Shown: piece by piece, positions 26,620 to 35,208 of the stretch
Numbering within the stretch: the first letter of the stretch is position 1
How the letters are laid out: every line of letters begins with the position of its first letter
DNA from: JBAOHV01 sp963714875
Lineage (GTDB): Bacteria; Actinomycetota; Acidimicrobiia; Acidimicrobiales; Microtrichaceae
Assembly (NCBI GenBank): GCA_963714875.1
Contig: CAVQQI010000002.1
Span: 62,001-126,000 of the forward strand
DNA: 64,000 nt
Direction of reading: 5' to 3'
Program-made: the position numbers and the translations under genes
Notes under the pieces: model-generated
What the model saw: the letters and a program-made list of their open reading frames with translations, nothing else
Databases searched by the model: none
Told to the model about the DNA's origin: nothing

Positions 26620-27551
26620 CCGTCGTGCTCCAGCCCCGAGCGCATCTGCGCCGCCAGTTCCCGCCCGACCCGGTCGATCTCGCCGGCGTCGGCACCGGCG
26701 GCGACGACGGTCTCGTCGTGCAGCGTGCGGCCCCCGACCTGCTCGGCGAGCACCGCCCGCAGCGACATGGAGCCGTCGCTGCGCAGCTGGGCGTGCGCCC
26801 CCGCGGGCAGGCTGCAGTCACCGCCGAGCTCGGCGAGGAAGGCGCGCTCGGCCTCCACCCGACGGCGGCTGGGCGCGTGCTCGATGGCACGCACCAACGC
26901 GGTCGACTCCTCGTCGTCGGACCTGCACTCGCAGCCGAGCGCCGCCTGGGCGACCTGCGGCACCACCTGGTCGACCTCCAGCAGCTCCGCCAGGTGCTCA
27001 CCCATGCCCAGTCGCTCGAACGCGACCGCCGCCACCACGATCGCGTCGAAGTCGACCGACTTGGCCAGTCGGGTGGCCATGTTGCCGCGCAGCTCGGCGA
27101 AGTGCAGATCCGGTCGTACATGCGCCAGCTCGGCCCGCCGTCGAGCGGATCCGGTGGCGATCACCGCCCCTTCGGGCAGCTCGTCGAGCCGACCCCCGAC
27201 GAGCGCATCGCGCGGTTCCCCACGCTCGGGCACTGCAGCGAGCACCAGTCCCTCGCCGGTCACCGCCGGCAGATCCTTCGCGGAGTGCACCGCCACGTCG
27301 GCCCGTCCGTCGAGCAGCGCCGCTTGGATCTCGGTCGCGAACACTCCCTTGCCGCCGATCTCCGACAAGGGCACATCGATCCGACGGTCACCCTCGGTGG
27401 CGAGCGGCACCACCTCGACACCGATGCCGGGGTGCGCCGCGCGCAGCAGCGCCGCGACATGGTCCGCCTGCCACAGGGCGAGCTTCGACCGACGGGTCGC
27501 CAGGCGCAGCACGCGACCTGCTGCGACCGAGCCGACACCCGGACGCGTCAC
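26616..27551 (-). CDS. hemC: Hydroxymethylbilane synthase (porphobilinogen deaminase)
   Basis: Polymerises four porphobilinogens. 311 residues. The dipyrromethane cofactor cysteine is in GGDCSLPAGAHA. N-terminal stretches LRLATRRSKLALWQA and VAVHSAKDLPA, and the substrate-contact ATGSARRRAEL, are all present. GTG at 27551 follows the hemA stop by three bases. It lies in the conserved hemA-hemC-hemD order. Confidence 0.97.
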   Translation of the reverse strand: MTRPGVGSVAAGRVLRLATRRSKLALWQADHVAALLRAAHPGIGVEVVPLATEGDRRIDVPLSEIGGKGVFATEIQAALLDGRADVAVHSAKDLPAVTGEGLVLAAVPERGEPRDALVGGRLDELPEGAVIATGSARRRAELAHVRPDLHFAELRGNMATRLAKSVDFDAIVVAAVAFERLGMGEHLAELLEVDQVVPQVAQAALGCECRSDDEESTALVRAIEHAPSRRRVEAERAFLAELGGDCSLPAGAHAQLRSDGSMSLRAVLAEQVGGRTLHDETVVAAGADAGEIDRVGRELAAQMRSGLEHDG

Positions 27552-27554
27552 CGG

Positions 27555-28892
27555 TCAGCCCAGGTCGAACAGGTCGCGCACCGAGTCGGCCAGCCGCTCG
27601 CCACGGCTGGACCCCGCGGTGCCCTTGAGCTGCACGGTCGGGGTGTGCAGCAGCTTCGCCAACATGGCCTTGGTGAGCGCGTCGACGGCATCACGCTGCT
27701 CGGCGGACAGACCTTCGAGGCGACCCGAGAACCGCGCCATCTCGGCGACGCGCACCACTTCGGCCTGATCGCGCAGTGCGGTCACCACCGGCGCCACCTC
27801 TCGGGCGTTGACGATCCCGGCGAAACGGACGATCTCCTCGTCGACGATCGAGCGGACCGCGTCGGCCTCACCCCGGCGGGCCGCCAGGTTCGCCTCGGTC
27901 AGCGCAGCGACATCGTCCATGTCGAGCAGCTCGACCTGCTCGAGCAGCGCCGCTGCAGGGTCGACGTCACGCGGCATGCCGACATCGACCACCAGCAACT
28001 GCTCCGAGCGGCCGGCGGTCGCGGCCCCGAGCTGTTCTGCGGCGATCACCGGCTCGGTCGCGTCCGTGGCACAGAACACGGCGTCCACGGCTGCGAGCTC
28101 GGCGTCGAGCACGTCCAGCCCGACGCCGCGCACCTCGGTCCGGTCGTGCTGGTCGTTCAACGTGGCGGCGAGCACAGCAGCACGGTCGCGGGTGCGGTTC
28201 GCGATGACCAGCTCCGCCACGCCCGCATCGACCAGGAACGACGCCATTCCCTTCGCCATCGATCCCGCGCCCAGGACCAGCACCCGCCGACCGGCCAGTG
28301 CGTTCGCCGCTCGGGTGCCGACGCAGCGCAACTCGACCGGACCCGTGCCGTCGACCTCGGCGAACCGCTCGCCGGCGATCACGACCGCAGCCTGGGAGAC
28401 CGAGGTGAGGTGATGCGCGATGCGGGTCTCGGTACGGGCCCGCTTGCCCACCTCGAGCGCGTGGCGGAACAGCAGGTTCAGGCTGCGGCGGGCGGTGCCC
28501 TCCGCTCGTGCGATGTCCCACGCGGTGCGGACCTGGCCGAGGATCTCGTGCTCACCGGGCACCGCCGAATCCAGGCCAGCGGTCACCTCGAACAGGTGAT
28601 GGATCGCCTGCTCGTCGTAGTGCACGTACAAGCTGTCGGCGAACATGTCGGGCGGCAGGAAGGTGAGGTCGCTGAAGAAGTCCCGCACCTGGCTGTAGGC
28701 GCTGTGGAACCGCTCCGCGACGAGGAACACCTCGGTGCGGTTGCACGTCGCGAGGACGACGACCTCCGAGACGTCCTCTGCGCCGTCGAGCGCGTGGAGC
28801 AACTTCGGCAGGCGGTCGCCGGTGACGGCCATCCGCTCGAGCAGCTCGAGCGGGGCGGTCCGGTGGTTCGCTCCTACGACGACGACAGACAC
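27555..28892 (-). CDS. hemA: Glutamyl-tRNA reductase
   Basis: First committed step of the C5 pathway: glutamyl-tRNA to glutamate-1-semialdehyde with NADPH. 445 residues. The catalytic cysteine is in LATCNRTEVF. The NADPH site is RRVLVLGAGSMAKGM. The C-terminal dimerisation helices follow (AEQRDAVDALTKAMLAKLLH). GTG at 28892 lies 19 bases inside the upstream siroheme-type gene, an overlap that suggests coupling. In Streptomyces hemA is part of a Rex-controlled rex-hemACD operon, and the order here is the same with one insertion. Confidence 0.97.
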   Translation of the reverse strand: MSVVVVGANHRTAPLELLERMAVTGDRLPKLLHALDGAEDVSEVVVLATCNRTEVFLVAERFHSAYSQVRDFFSDLTFLPPDMFADSLYVHYDEQAIHHLFEVTAGLDSAVPGEHEILGQVRTAWDIARAEGTARRSLNLLFRHALEVGKRARTETRIAHHLTSVSQAAVVIAGERFAEVDGTGPVELRCVGTRAANALAGRRVLVLGAGSMAKGMASFLVDAGVAELVIANRTRDRAAVLAATLNDQHDRTEVRGVGLDVLDAELAAVDAVFCATDATEPVIAAEQLGAATAGRSEQLLVVDVGMPRDVDPAAALLEQVELLDMDDVAALTEANLAARRGEADAVRSIVDEEIVRFAGIVNAREVAPVVTALRDQAEVVRVAEMARFSGRLEGLSAEQRDAVDALTKAMLAKLLHTPTVQLKGTAGSSRGERLADSVRDLFDLG

Positions 28893-29530
28893 GCCAGCAG
28901 GCGCTCCTTCGTTTCGGCCCTTCGGCCCTGACGGATCAGGTCAAGGATGCTCCCATCGAGCGCCGATCGCCAGTCGAGGGGTGCTGGTGATCCGTCACCG
29001 TCGCGCTGGTCGCGCAACTCGGAGCGGACCTCGGCGACGACCTCCACCAGACCGGCGATCTGGGCGGCGTCGAGTCCGAGGGCGGCGTCGAGCCCGTCAT
29101 CGAGCACCTCCGCCAGCAACCGGGTCACTGCGGGTGCGGCTGCACCGGTGGACACCGCCACCGACAGCGGCCCGCGGCGCAGCACCGCGGGGAACGACAG
29201 GTCGCCCAGCCCCGCCCGGTCGGCCCGGTTGACCAGCACTGCGTGGTGGCGGCCCGCAGCGGAGACCGAGTCGTCGACCGCCGCCACTCCCGTGGCCGCG
29301 ACGGCGAGCACCGCACCCGCCAGATCGTCCGCGACGAAGTCCCGCTGCTGCCACGTCATCGCTCCCGACGCCGCTGCGTCGCGCACCTGGGCGACCGCCC
29401 GGGGCCCCACGACCAGCACGTCCGCGCCGGCATCGACCAGGGCGGACGCTCGACGTGCACCGACCGGCCCGGCGCCGACCACGACGCAGCGACGACCGAC
29501 GACGTCCAGTTGCACCGCGAGCGTGGTCAC
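28874..29530 (-). CDS. Precorrin-2 dehydrogenase / sirohydrochlorin ferrochelatase-type protein
   Basis: NAD-dependent oxidation of precorrin-2 on the way to siroheme, the CysG N-domain/Met8 type. About 218 residues. An N-terminal Rossmann fold is clear: VQLDVVGRRCVVVGAGPVG, then a basic residue at the end of the second strand. SAAGRHHAVLVNRADR and LSFPAVLRRGPLSVAVSTG are family stretches. I chose GTG at 29530, because the longer frame only reads through the rex 3' end. The neighbour fusion cobA-hemD supplies the methylation step, so the operon can make siroheme as well as haem. Confidence 0.92.
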   Translation of the reverse strand: MTTLAVQLDVVGRRCVVVGAGPVGARRASALVDAGADVLVVGPRAVAQVRDAAASGAMTWQQRDFVADDLAGAVLAVAATGVAAVDDSVSAAGRHHAVLVNRADRAGLGDLSFPAVLRRGPLSVAVSTGAAAPAVTRLLAEVLDDGLDAALGLDAAQIAGLVEVVAEVRSELRDQRDGDGSPAPLDWRSALDGSILDLIRQGRRAETKERLLACLSSS

Positions 29531-29546
29531 CGCCGAGTCTGCCGTG

Positions 29547-30308
29547 TCAGCCAGCTGCCCGGTCCTCGACCGGCGACGTGACTCCGGCCGACACGACATC
29601 CGCGGACGAGGTCGACGACGCAGCGGTCGAGGGCGGGGCGTGCTCGGCACCCGACGTGCTGCGGCCGGCGACGGAGCGGCGCTCCTCGTGGAAGGCGAGG
29701 ATCTGCAGTTCGACGGCCACGTCGACCTCTCGCACCAGCACGTGTGCCGGCACGTCCAGCACGGTCGGCGCGAAGTTCAGTATCGAGCGGACGCCGGCAT
29801 CGACGAGCCGCTCGGCCGCGTCCTGGGCAGCGGAGGGCGGCGTGGTGATGATGCCGATCACGACGTCGTGCTCGGCGACCAGCGCTGCCAGGTCGTCCTC
29901 GTGTCGCACCGTGACCGATCCGAGCTGCTGGCCGACCTTGTCGGGGTCGGTGTCCACCACTGCCACCACCGAGAACCCGCGGTCGGAGAACCCGGCGAAC
30001 TTGGCCAGCGCGGAGCCCAGGTTGCCGGCGCCGACGATCAGACACGGCCAGTCGTGGGTCAGGCCCAGCTCGCGCCGGATCTCCACCAGCAACTGCTCGA
30101 CGTCGTAGCCGACACCGCGGATGCCGTACGAGCCGAAATAGGAGAGGTCCTTGCGCACCTTGGCCGCGTTGACGCCGGCCAGGTCGGCGAGCTGCTCGGA
30201 GGACACCGTCGGGACGTCGTCGGACTGCAGCTGGAGGAGACTCCGGTGGTACACCGGAAGTCGGGCAACGGTGGCCTCGGGGATGACCCTCCGTCGCGGC
30301 GTGGACAT
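29547..30308 (-). CDS. rex: Redox-sensing transcriptional repressor Rex
   Basis: 253 residues. Winged-helix domain at residues 10-85 with the hallmark AAKVRKDLSYFGSYGIRGVGY, then an NAD(H)-binding Rossmann domain (WPCLIVGAGNLGSAL). The C-terminal helix that swaps between subunits is followed by a Ser/Ala-rich tail of about 45 residues not present in most Rex proteins. ATG at 30308. Rex senses NADH/NAD+ and represses respiratory genes when NADH is low. A near-perfect operator stands before the bc/nuo operon at 18365, and a related repeat lies upstream of rex. Confidence 0.96.
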   Translation of the reverse strand: MSTPRRRVIPEATVARLPVYHRSLLQLQSDDVPTVSSEQLADLAGVNAAKVRKDLSYFGSYGIRGVGYDVEQLLVEIRRELGLTHDWPCLIVGAGNLGSALAKFAGFSDRGFSVVAVVDTDPDKVGQQLGSVTVRHEDDLAALVAEHDVVIGIITTPPSAAQDAAERLVDAGVRSILNFAPTVLDVPAHVLVREVDVAVELQILAFHEERRSVAGRSTSGAEHAPPSTAASSTSSADVVSAGVTSPVEDRAAG

Positions 30309-30328
30309 CCGCCGAAGGTACCCCGCTC

Positions 30329-30345
30329 GTTCACAGGTTCACAAA
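30329..30345. promoter_or_regulatory. Possible Rex half-site repeat upstream of rex
   Basis: On the minus strand the sequence reads TTTGTGAACCTGTGAAC, two direct copies of TGTGAAC, 21 bases before the rex start. The first half matches a Rex half-site (TTGTGAA). The second is in the same and not the inverted orientation, so this is not a standard operator. Autoregulation would fit Streptomyces, but the match is partial. Confidence 0.35.
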
Positions 30346-30356
30346 GTCCGAGCCGC

Positions 30357-31877
30357 TCAGCCGGACTCGGCATCCTTGAGCTCGAACCGCAGCACCTTCC
30401 CGGTGATCCCACGCGGGATGTCGTCGACGAACCAGACCTTGTTCGGGCACTTGTAGCCGGGCAGACGGTCCGCGCAGAACGCGATCACGTCGTCCTCCTC
30501 GATGGGGACCCCGGGGCGCGCCTTGACGTACGCCTTGACGGCTTCGCCCGTGTAGGGGTGCGCGACACCCACCACTGCGCAGGCCTCGATCGCGGGGTGC
30601 TCGGCGAGCACCGCCTCGACCTCGGCGGGGAAGACGTTGAACCCCGACACGATGATCAGGTCCTTGGCGCGGTCCACCAGGAAGAGGTAGCCGTCGTCGT
30701 CGACCACCGCGATGTCACCGGTTCGCAGCCAACCGTCGTCGCTGAGGACGGCCTCGGTCGCCTCCGGTGCGTCCCAGTAGCCGCTGAAGATGTTGGGGCC
30801 CCGCAACCAGATCTCCCCCGAGTCGCCCACCAGCACATCTGCGCCGTCGCGGTCGACGATGCGCAGCTCCATGCCCGGCACCGGAATGCCGATGGACCCG
30901 GGCGGAGCATCGGTGCCCTGCGGACTCGTGACGACCGGGGATGCCTCGGTGAGGCCGTAGCCCTCCTCGAGGTGCAACCCGAACTTGGCCTCGATCGCCT
31001 GGGCGACCTCGACGGGGAGCTTCGCGGCGCCCGACACCGCGAGGCGCACCGATGCCGTGATCGACCCGTCCACACCCGGAACCCCGGCCCACGCCGCCCA
31101 CATCGTCGGAGGTCCCGAGACGATCGTGACCCCCCACTTCTCGATGGACTCCAGCGCCGAGACCGGGTCGAACCGTTCGACCAGCAGCACCGAGGAACCC
31201 ACGAACAGCGACGCTCCGAGCACCACGTTCAGCCCGAAGATGTGGAACAGCGGCAACACCCCGAACACGACGTCGTCGGGCTGTTGCGATTCGCCACCGG
31301 CGGACAGCAGCTGCACGATGTTGGCGTACAGGTTGCCGTGGGTCAGCATGGCTGCACGCGGTGAGCCGGCAGTGCCCGAGGTGAAGATCATCACCGCCGT
31401 GTCGGACGGCTCGCGCTGGACGATCGGGGTCAGCTCCGACGCCTCGTCGACGGACGCCTGGAGCTCCTCGAGCGACAGCCCTTCGCCGGGGGTGAACCCT
31501 GCGCCGATGACGAACTCGACGGTGGGAATGTCGTCCCGGTCGACACCCTCGACCGCGCCACGACCAGCGGGGCCGACGATCACGGCTCGGGCGGCCACGG
31601 TGTTCAACTCCCCCGCGACGGCCACACCCGGATTGGTCGGGTTGAGCGGCACCACGACCAGGCCGGCACCGAGCGCGGCCAGGTAGGAGACCACGAAGTA
31701 GCGGTTGTTGCCCGACACGATCGCCAACCGGTCGCCGGGCTGCAGTCCCAGTTGGACCAGCCCGGTGCGCAGGCGTGCCACCTGGTCACGCAGGGTGCCG
31801 TAGTCGGTCGGCTTCCCGCGGCTGATCAGCGCGCAGGCTTCGGCCGGATGCTCCTCGATGATCGTCGCCAGGTTCAC
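30357..31877 (-). CDS. AMP-dependent acyl-CoA synthetase (fatty-acid-CoA ligase family)
   Basis: 506 residues. The P-loop-like AMP-binding motif is MIFTSGTAGSPRAAMLTHGN, followed by EEGYGLTEASPV (adenylation), WLRTGDIAVVDDDGYLFLVD and the catalytic lysine region near GKVLRFEL at the C-terminus. GTG at 31877. Family members activate fatty or aromatic acids; the sequence does not fix the substrate. It is 48 bases upstream of rex on the same strand, so rex may have a promoter inside its 3' end. A divergent secreted protein gene lies on the other side. Confidence 0.9.
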   Translation of the reverse strand: MNLATIIEEHPAEACALISRGKPTDYGTLRDQVARLRTGLVQLGLQPGDRLAIVSGNNRYFVVSYLAALGAGLVVVPLNPTNPGVAVAGELNTVAARAVIVGPAGRGAVEGVDRDDIPTVEFVIGAGFTPGEGLSLEELQASVDEASELTPIVQREPSDTAVMIFTSGTAGSPRAAMLTHGNLYANIVQLLSAGGESQQPDDVVFGVLPLFHIFGLNVVLGASLFVGSSVLLVERFDPVSALESIEKWGVTIVSGPPTMWAAWAGVPGVDGSITASVRLAVSGAAKLPVEVAQAIEAKFGLHLEEGYGLTEASPVVTSPQGTDAPPGSIGIPVPGMELRIVDRDGADVLVGDSGEIWLRGPNIFSGYWDAPEATEAVLSDDGWLRTGDIAVVDDDGYLFLVDRAKDLIIVSGFNVFPAEVEAVLAEHPAIEACAVVGVAHPYTGEAVKAYVKARPGVPIEEDDVIAFCADRLPGYKCPNKVWFVDDIPRGITGKVLRFELKDAESG

Positions 31878-31966
31878 CGAGGGGGCAGGCTAGCCGCGAG
31901 TGTGCCGAACGCCACTGCGGTGTCAGGTTCTCAAGCGCAGCGGCCGCGACGCCGACCCCTTTCCAT

Positions 31967-32734
31967 ATGACTCGTTCGACCGCCACCGAACCGAGCGCCC
32001 GGGACCGGCGACGCCGTCACGTCGCTCCTGCGGTCGTGGCACTCGTCGCGATGGCATCGCTGCTCGGCTCCACTGCGGTGGGGGCGAACCCGGCTGGCGC
32101 TGGTTCGCTCCGAGCGACCGGGGCGCCGACAGCGGTCCGGGCCGCTGCAGCAGTCCCCGACCCCGGCGCCGCCGAGGCCGAGTTCGTCGCCCTCATCAAC
32201 CAACTCCGGGCCTCGCGGGGACTCGGCGCACTGAGCGTCGACGCAGAGTTGACCTCGCAGGCACGGTCGTGGGCCGGCACCATGGCCGCCCAGGGCCGGA
32301 TCTTCCACGCCGGGGACCTGTCGGTCGGTATCAGCGCCAACTGGCAGAAGCTGGGCGAGAACGTGGGCGTGGGCGGCACCGTCGGTCCCCTGTTCCAGGC
32401 CTTCGTGGCGAGTCCGTCGCACCTGGCGAACCTGGTCGACCCGGGCTACACCCGGGTCGGGGTGGGCGTGGTCGTCGCCGGTGACCGGATCTTCACCACG
32501 CACCGCTTCATGTCCGTTGCCGCGCCGCCCCCACCGCCGCCGCCCCCACCGCCCCCACCGGCACCTGCGGTCACCGCGCCACCGGTGCCGGCCCCGCCCA
32601 GCACCGCAGCGCCCACCACGACCGCTCCCACCACGACCGCTGCGCCTCCACCGTCGACGACGACCACCGTGGCGCCGGTGCACAAGCTGGGGCCCGTCGG
32701 ACGGATCGCCGAGCTGATCGAATCCGACAGCTGA
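31967..32734 (+). CDS. Secreted CAP/SCP-domain protein with a polyproline tract
   Basis: 255 residues. ATG at 31967. A twin basic n-region, a hydrophobic stretch at about residues 20-39 and an A-x-A-like site make a signal peptide. Residues 70-185 form a CAP (SCP/PR1) domain: FVALINQLRASRGLGAL, the His in RIFHAGDL, GENVGVGG, and HLANLVDPGYTRVGVGVV. Then come 12 consecutive prolines and a Thr/Pro/Ala-rich tail of about 60 residues. Bacterial CAP proteins are secreted and mostly uncharacterised. A 10-base-pair terminator follows 11 bases after the stop. Confidence 0.9.
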   Translation: MTRSTATEPSARDRRRRHVAPAVVALVAMASLLGSTAVGANPAGAGSLRATGAPTAVRAAAAVPDPGAAEAEFVALINQLRASRGLGALSVDAELTSQARSWAGTMAAQGRIFHAGDLSVGISANWQKLGENVGVGGTVGPLFQAFVASPSHLANLVDPGYTRVGVGVVVAGDRIFTTHRFMSVAAPPPPPPPPPPPPAPAVTAPPVPAPPSTAAPTTTAPTTTAAPPPSTTTTVAPVHKLGPVGRIAELIESDS

Positions 32735-32744
32735 CCGCGGACCC

Positions 32745-32775
32745 GACCCCGCCGGACCACAGGCACGGCGGGGTC
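32745..32775. terminator. Shared terminator between convergent genes
   Basis: Perfect ten-base arms GACCCCGCCG (32745-32754) and CGGCGGGGTC (32766-32775) with an 11-base loop. It stands between the CAP gene and the small membrane peptide gene, which converge, so it can serve both strands. No strong T-run. Confidence 0.7.
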
Positions 32776-32863
32776 AGCGGGCGAGCACGACCAACTGCAG
32801 GAACGACGCGCCGAACAGCACCAGCATGAGCACGACGATCGCGATGGTGGTGTTGCGCCTCAT
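32774..32863 (-). CDS. 29-residue single-pass membrane peptide
   Basis: A 30-codon frame with ATG at 32863 and TGA at 32774. The peptide is basic at the start (MRRNTT), then hydrophobic (IAIVVLMLVLFGASF) and ends LQLVVLAR, so it can span the membrane once. GGAGG lies seven bases upstream. The start overlaps the stop of the DUF62 gene by ATGA, the same overlap used by many real gene pairs in this window. Nearly all third positions are G or C. The function is unknown; it may accompany the upstream enzyme or be an independent small membrane protein. Confidence 0.7.
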   Translation of the reverse strand: MRRNTTIAIVVLMLVLFGASFLQLVVLAR

Positions 32864-33723
32864 GAGGTCCTCCCCAGTTGCACCGGCGTGGTGACGCCGG
32901 GCTGCGCCGGCTCGTCATCGAGGGGGACCAGCACCAACTGGTCCCCGGCCTCCAGCGACAGCTCCTGTGCAGCGGATGCGCGGTCGCACACGATCGCGAC
33001 GAAGCCGTAGCTGTCGGTGACCAGACCGAGCGCCCCGGTGCCCACCTCGGAGAAGTGGTGCGCACGCCGGGCGGATCGCGTCCGACCGTCGATGCGGACC
33101 TCGAAGACCTCGCCGAGGGGCTCGATCTCGGACGGGTCGACGTTGAGCTGCGCGTTGCCGTACCGGTCGATCCAGAGCACCTCGGCGTTCACGCCGTCCT
33201 CGGTGACCTCGGAGATGGGGAAGATCCCCGGGTACAGCCCCGCGGGTTCGATCAGCTCACCGAGCTCGTCGAACGGCACGCCGCTGCACAGCCGGGCCGC
33301 CACCGGGGCGAACACGTCGCGCCCGTCGAACAGCGGGCCGGGGGCCTCGAGATGGTGCTCGTCGTCGTTGAGCCAGACCGCCCGTGTCGCACCGCCGACC
33401 ATCGCGACCGCTGGTGCGAGCACACCGTTGTCGGGACCGACGAGCACCGAGGCGCCGTCACCGACCTCGACCGCGATCGGTCGTCGCACCGAGCCGACGC
33501 CCGGGTCGACCACCGCCATGACCACACCCGGCGCCAGGTACTGCACCGACCGGGCCAAGGTCAGACCAGCGGCACGGATGTCGTAGGGCGCCACGTCATG
33601 GGTGACATCGATGATCCGCACCCCGGGGCACAACTGGTGGATCACGGAATGCACCACCCCGACGAACTCGTCGGTTCGGCCGTAGTCGGAGAGGAACGAG
33701 ATCGTGTCGTAGCGCAGTGACAT
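32860..33723 (-). CDS. SAM hydroxide adenosyltransferase (DUF62 family)
   Basis: 287 residues. DUF62 proteins cleave S-adenosylmethionine using water or hydroxide to give adenosine and methionine; fluorinase and chlorinase (SalL) are relatives. Family stretches present are ISFLSDYGRTDEFVGVV, the aspartate in AVVDPGVGSVRRPIAVE, LVGPDNGVLAPA and WIDRYGNAQLN. The insertion found in fluorinase is not evident, so ordinary SAM hydrolysis is likelier than halogenation. ATG at 33723. It overlaps the 29-residue peptide gene downstream. Confidence 0.93.
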   Translation of the reverse strand: MSLRYDTISFLSDYGRTDEFVGVVHSVIHQLCPGVRIIDVTHDVAPYDIRAAGLTLARSVQYLAPGVVMAVVDPGVGSVRRPIAVEVGDGASVLVGPDNGVLAPAVAMVGGATRAVWLNDDEHHLEAPGPLFDGRDVFAPVAARLCSGVPFDELGELIEPAGLYPGIFPISEVTEDGVNAEVLWIDRYGNAQLNVDPSEIEPLGEVFEVRIDGRTRSARRAHHFSEVGTGALGLVTDSYGFVAIVCDRASAAQELSLEAGDQLVLVPLDDEPAQPGVTTPVQLGRTS

Positions 33724-33816
33724 GCGGGGGTGACGGTAGTGCGGGGCTGACCGACGCGCCGTTCGGGGTGGGACTGCGGTGAGGGACTGCGGCGCTGACG
33801 GGACTGCCGGGGCGGC

Positions 33817-34605
33817 TCAGCTGCCCAGCTCGGCGGAACGCCGTGCCGCTGCAGCCACGGCGTCGATCAACGCTGCCCTGGTCGCACGCTGCTCCAGCAC
33901 CCGGAGCCCTGCCGCGGTGGTACCGCCGGGCGAGGTGACCGCGGCGCGCAACGCCGCTGGATCCTGTGACCCCTCCGAGAGCAGTCGTGCCGCGCCCAGC
34001 AGGGTCTGCCGCACCAGCGCATCGGCGGTGTCGCGGGGCAGGCCGGCGTCGACGCCGGCGTCGATCATCGCCTCGGCCACCAAGAAGACGTACGCCGGGC
34101 CGGATCCGGACAATCCCGTGACCGCATCGAGCGCTGACTCCGGGACCCGGACCACGGTGCCGACCGCTCCGAGCACCGATTCCGCCCAGGCCAGGTCGGC
34201 CTCGCCCGCGTGTCGGCCACCGGCGATCGCAGCCGCCCCTGCACCCACCATCGACGGCGTGTTCGGCATGGCGCGCACGACCGGCACCTCGACCTGCGCG
34301 GCAGCTTCGATCGACGCGGTCGACACGCCCGCAGCGATCGACACGATGCGTTCGACACCCACCTCGACCGCGGCAGCCACCGCGGCTGCGACACCCGCCG
34401 GCTTGGTCGCGACGATCAGGCCCTGCGCAGGAACCGGCCGGTCGGTCACCCTCACCCCGGCGAACCGCCCGGTCAGCTCGGCGCGACGGTCGGGGTCGAT
34501 CTCGACCACGACGACCTGATCGGCTGGACAGGTGCCGGCAGCCAGCAGACCACCGAGCAGGGCCTGACCCATCTGACCGCCACCGACGAGCTGGATCGCG
34601 TACAT
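33817..34605 (-). CDS. proC: Pyrroline-5-carboxylate reductase
   Basis: Last step of proline synthesis: NAD(P)H reduction of pyrroline-5-carboxylate. About 262 residues, normal length. The nucleotide loop is LVGGGQMGQALLGG, the substrate signature LSGSGPAYVFLVAEAM and the C-terminal TSPGGTTAAGLRVLE. ATG at 34605 chosen; GTG at 34611 would add two residues, and neither has a strong ribosome-binding site. It is preceded by a hairpin that separates it from the mshA pair. Confidence 0.95.
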   Translation of the reverse strand: MYAIQLVGGGQMGQALLGGLLAAGTCPADQVVVVEIDPDRRAELTGRFAGVRVTDRPVPAQGLIVATKPAGVAAAVAAAVEVGVERIVSIAAGVSTASIEAAAQVEVPVVRAMPNTPSMVGAGAAAIAGGRHAGEADLAWAESVLGAVGTVVRVPESALDAVTGLSGSGPAYVFLVAEAMIDAGVDAGLPRDTADALVRQTLLGAARLLSEGSQDPAALRAAVTSPGGTTAAGLRVLEQRATRAALIDAVAAAARRSAELGS

Positions 34606-34626
34606 CCTCACAGCGTAACGGCGGAC

Positions 34627-34661
34627 CCGGGCCCGGCCGCTTCCCCGACGGCCGGACCCGG
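34627..34661 (-). terminator. Terminator-like hairpin downstream of the mshA-YbjN pair
   Basis: Thirteen-base arms (34627-34639 and 34649-34661, CCGGGCCCGGCCG with its complement) carry one mismatch and enclose a nine-base loop. It lies 74 bases after the YbjN stop and before proC on the same strand. Confidence 0.6.
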
Positions 34662-34734
34662 AACGGGCAACCTAGGAGCGGCCCGCGGGTCTGTCACCGG
34701 GGACCACGGCCCGCTGCCCGCGCCGCCGACGGGC

Positions 34735-35208
34735 TCAGCCGGCGAACCGGGATGCGAAGCCGATGCGCATCGCCGGGCGGAAGCACTGCTCGACACACGC
34801 GTAGACCGCCCCGAACAGCTGATCCAGCTCGAGGTCGGTGACGCGTTCGACCGGGGTCTCACCCACCACGAACACGGCGTCCTCGGCGCCGATCGCGAAC
34901 CGCACGCCCTGCAGCTTCAGATTGCGGCGCAGCAGGTACTCGTAGAGCTCGGCGTGTCGTTCCTCGGGCGCCGGCATGAGGTAGCTCTCGATGTGCAGGG
35001 TCCGTTGCCGCAGGTGGAACCAGATCGCGAAGGCCTCTTTCTCCTCGCCGGTCACGCGGGCGATGAACCTGCACTGCCCGTCGCTGCGGTCCCGCTCGAC
35101 GGAGACCACTGCGGGGTCGTCGGCGAGCTGCTCGGCCAACCAGCCCTCGAGCAGCTGCTCCACTGCGGAGATCTCCGCCGGCGACGGGGGACGGGACGGA
35201 TCGCTCAC
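34735..35208 (-). CDS. YbjN-domain protein
   Basis: 157 residues. GTG at 35208 overlaps the mshA stop by GTGA. The fold is the YbjN/type-III-secretion-chaperone-like domain: IWFHLRQRTLHIESYLMP, then EYLLRRNLKLQGVRFAIG and GAEDAVFVVGETPVERV. This protein accompanies mshA in many actinobacteria, including mycobacteria, but its role is not established. No catalytic residues are evident. A role tied to mycothiol synthesis is inference from the conserved pairing. Confidence 0.88.
   Translation of the reverse strand: MSDPSRPPSPAEISAVEQLLEGWLAEQLADDPAVVSVERDRSDGQCRFIARVTGEEKEAFAIWFHLRQRTLHIESYLMPAPEERHAELYEYLLRRNLKLQGVRFAIGAEDAVFVVGETPVERVTDLELDQLFGAVYACVEQCFRPAMRIGFASRFAG

Noticed and set aside
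32860..33723. Fluorinase or chlorinase
   Set aside because: The DUF62 core is present but I see no fluorinase-type insertion, and no halogenated-product genes are nearby.
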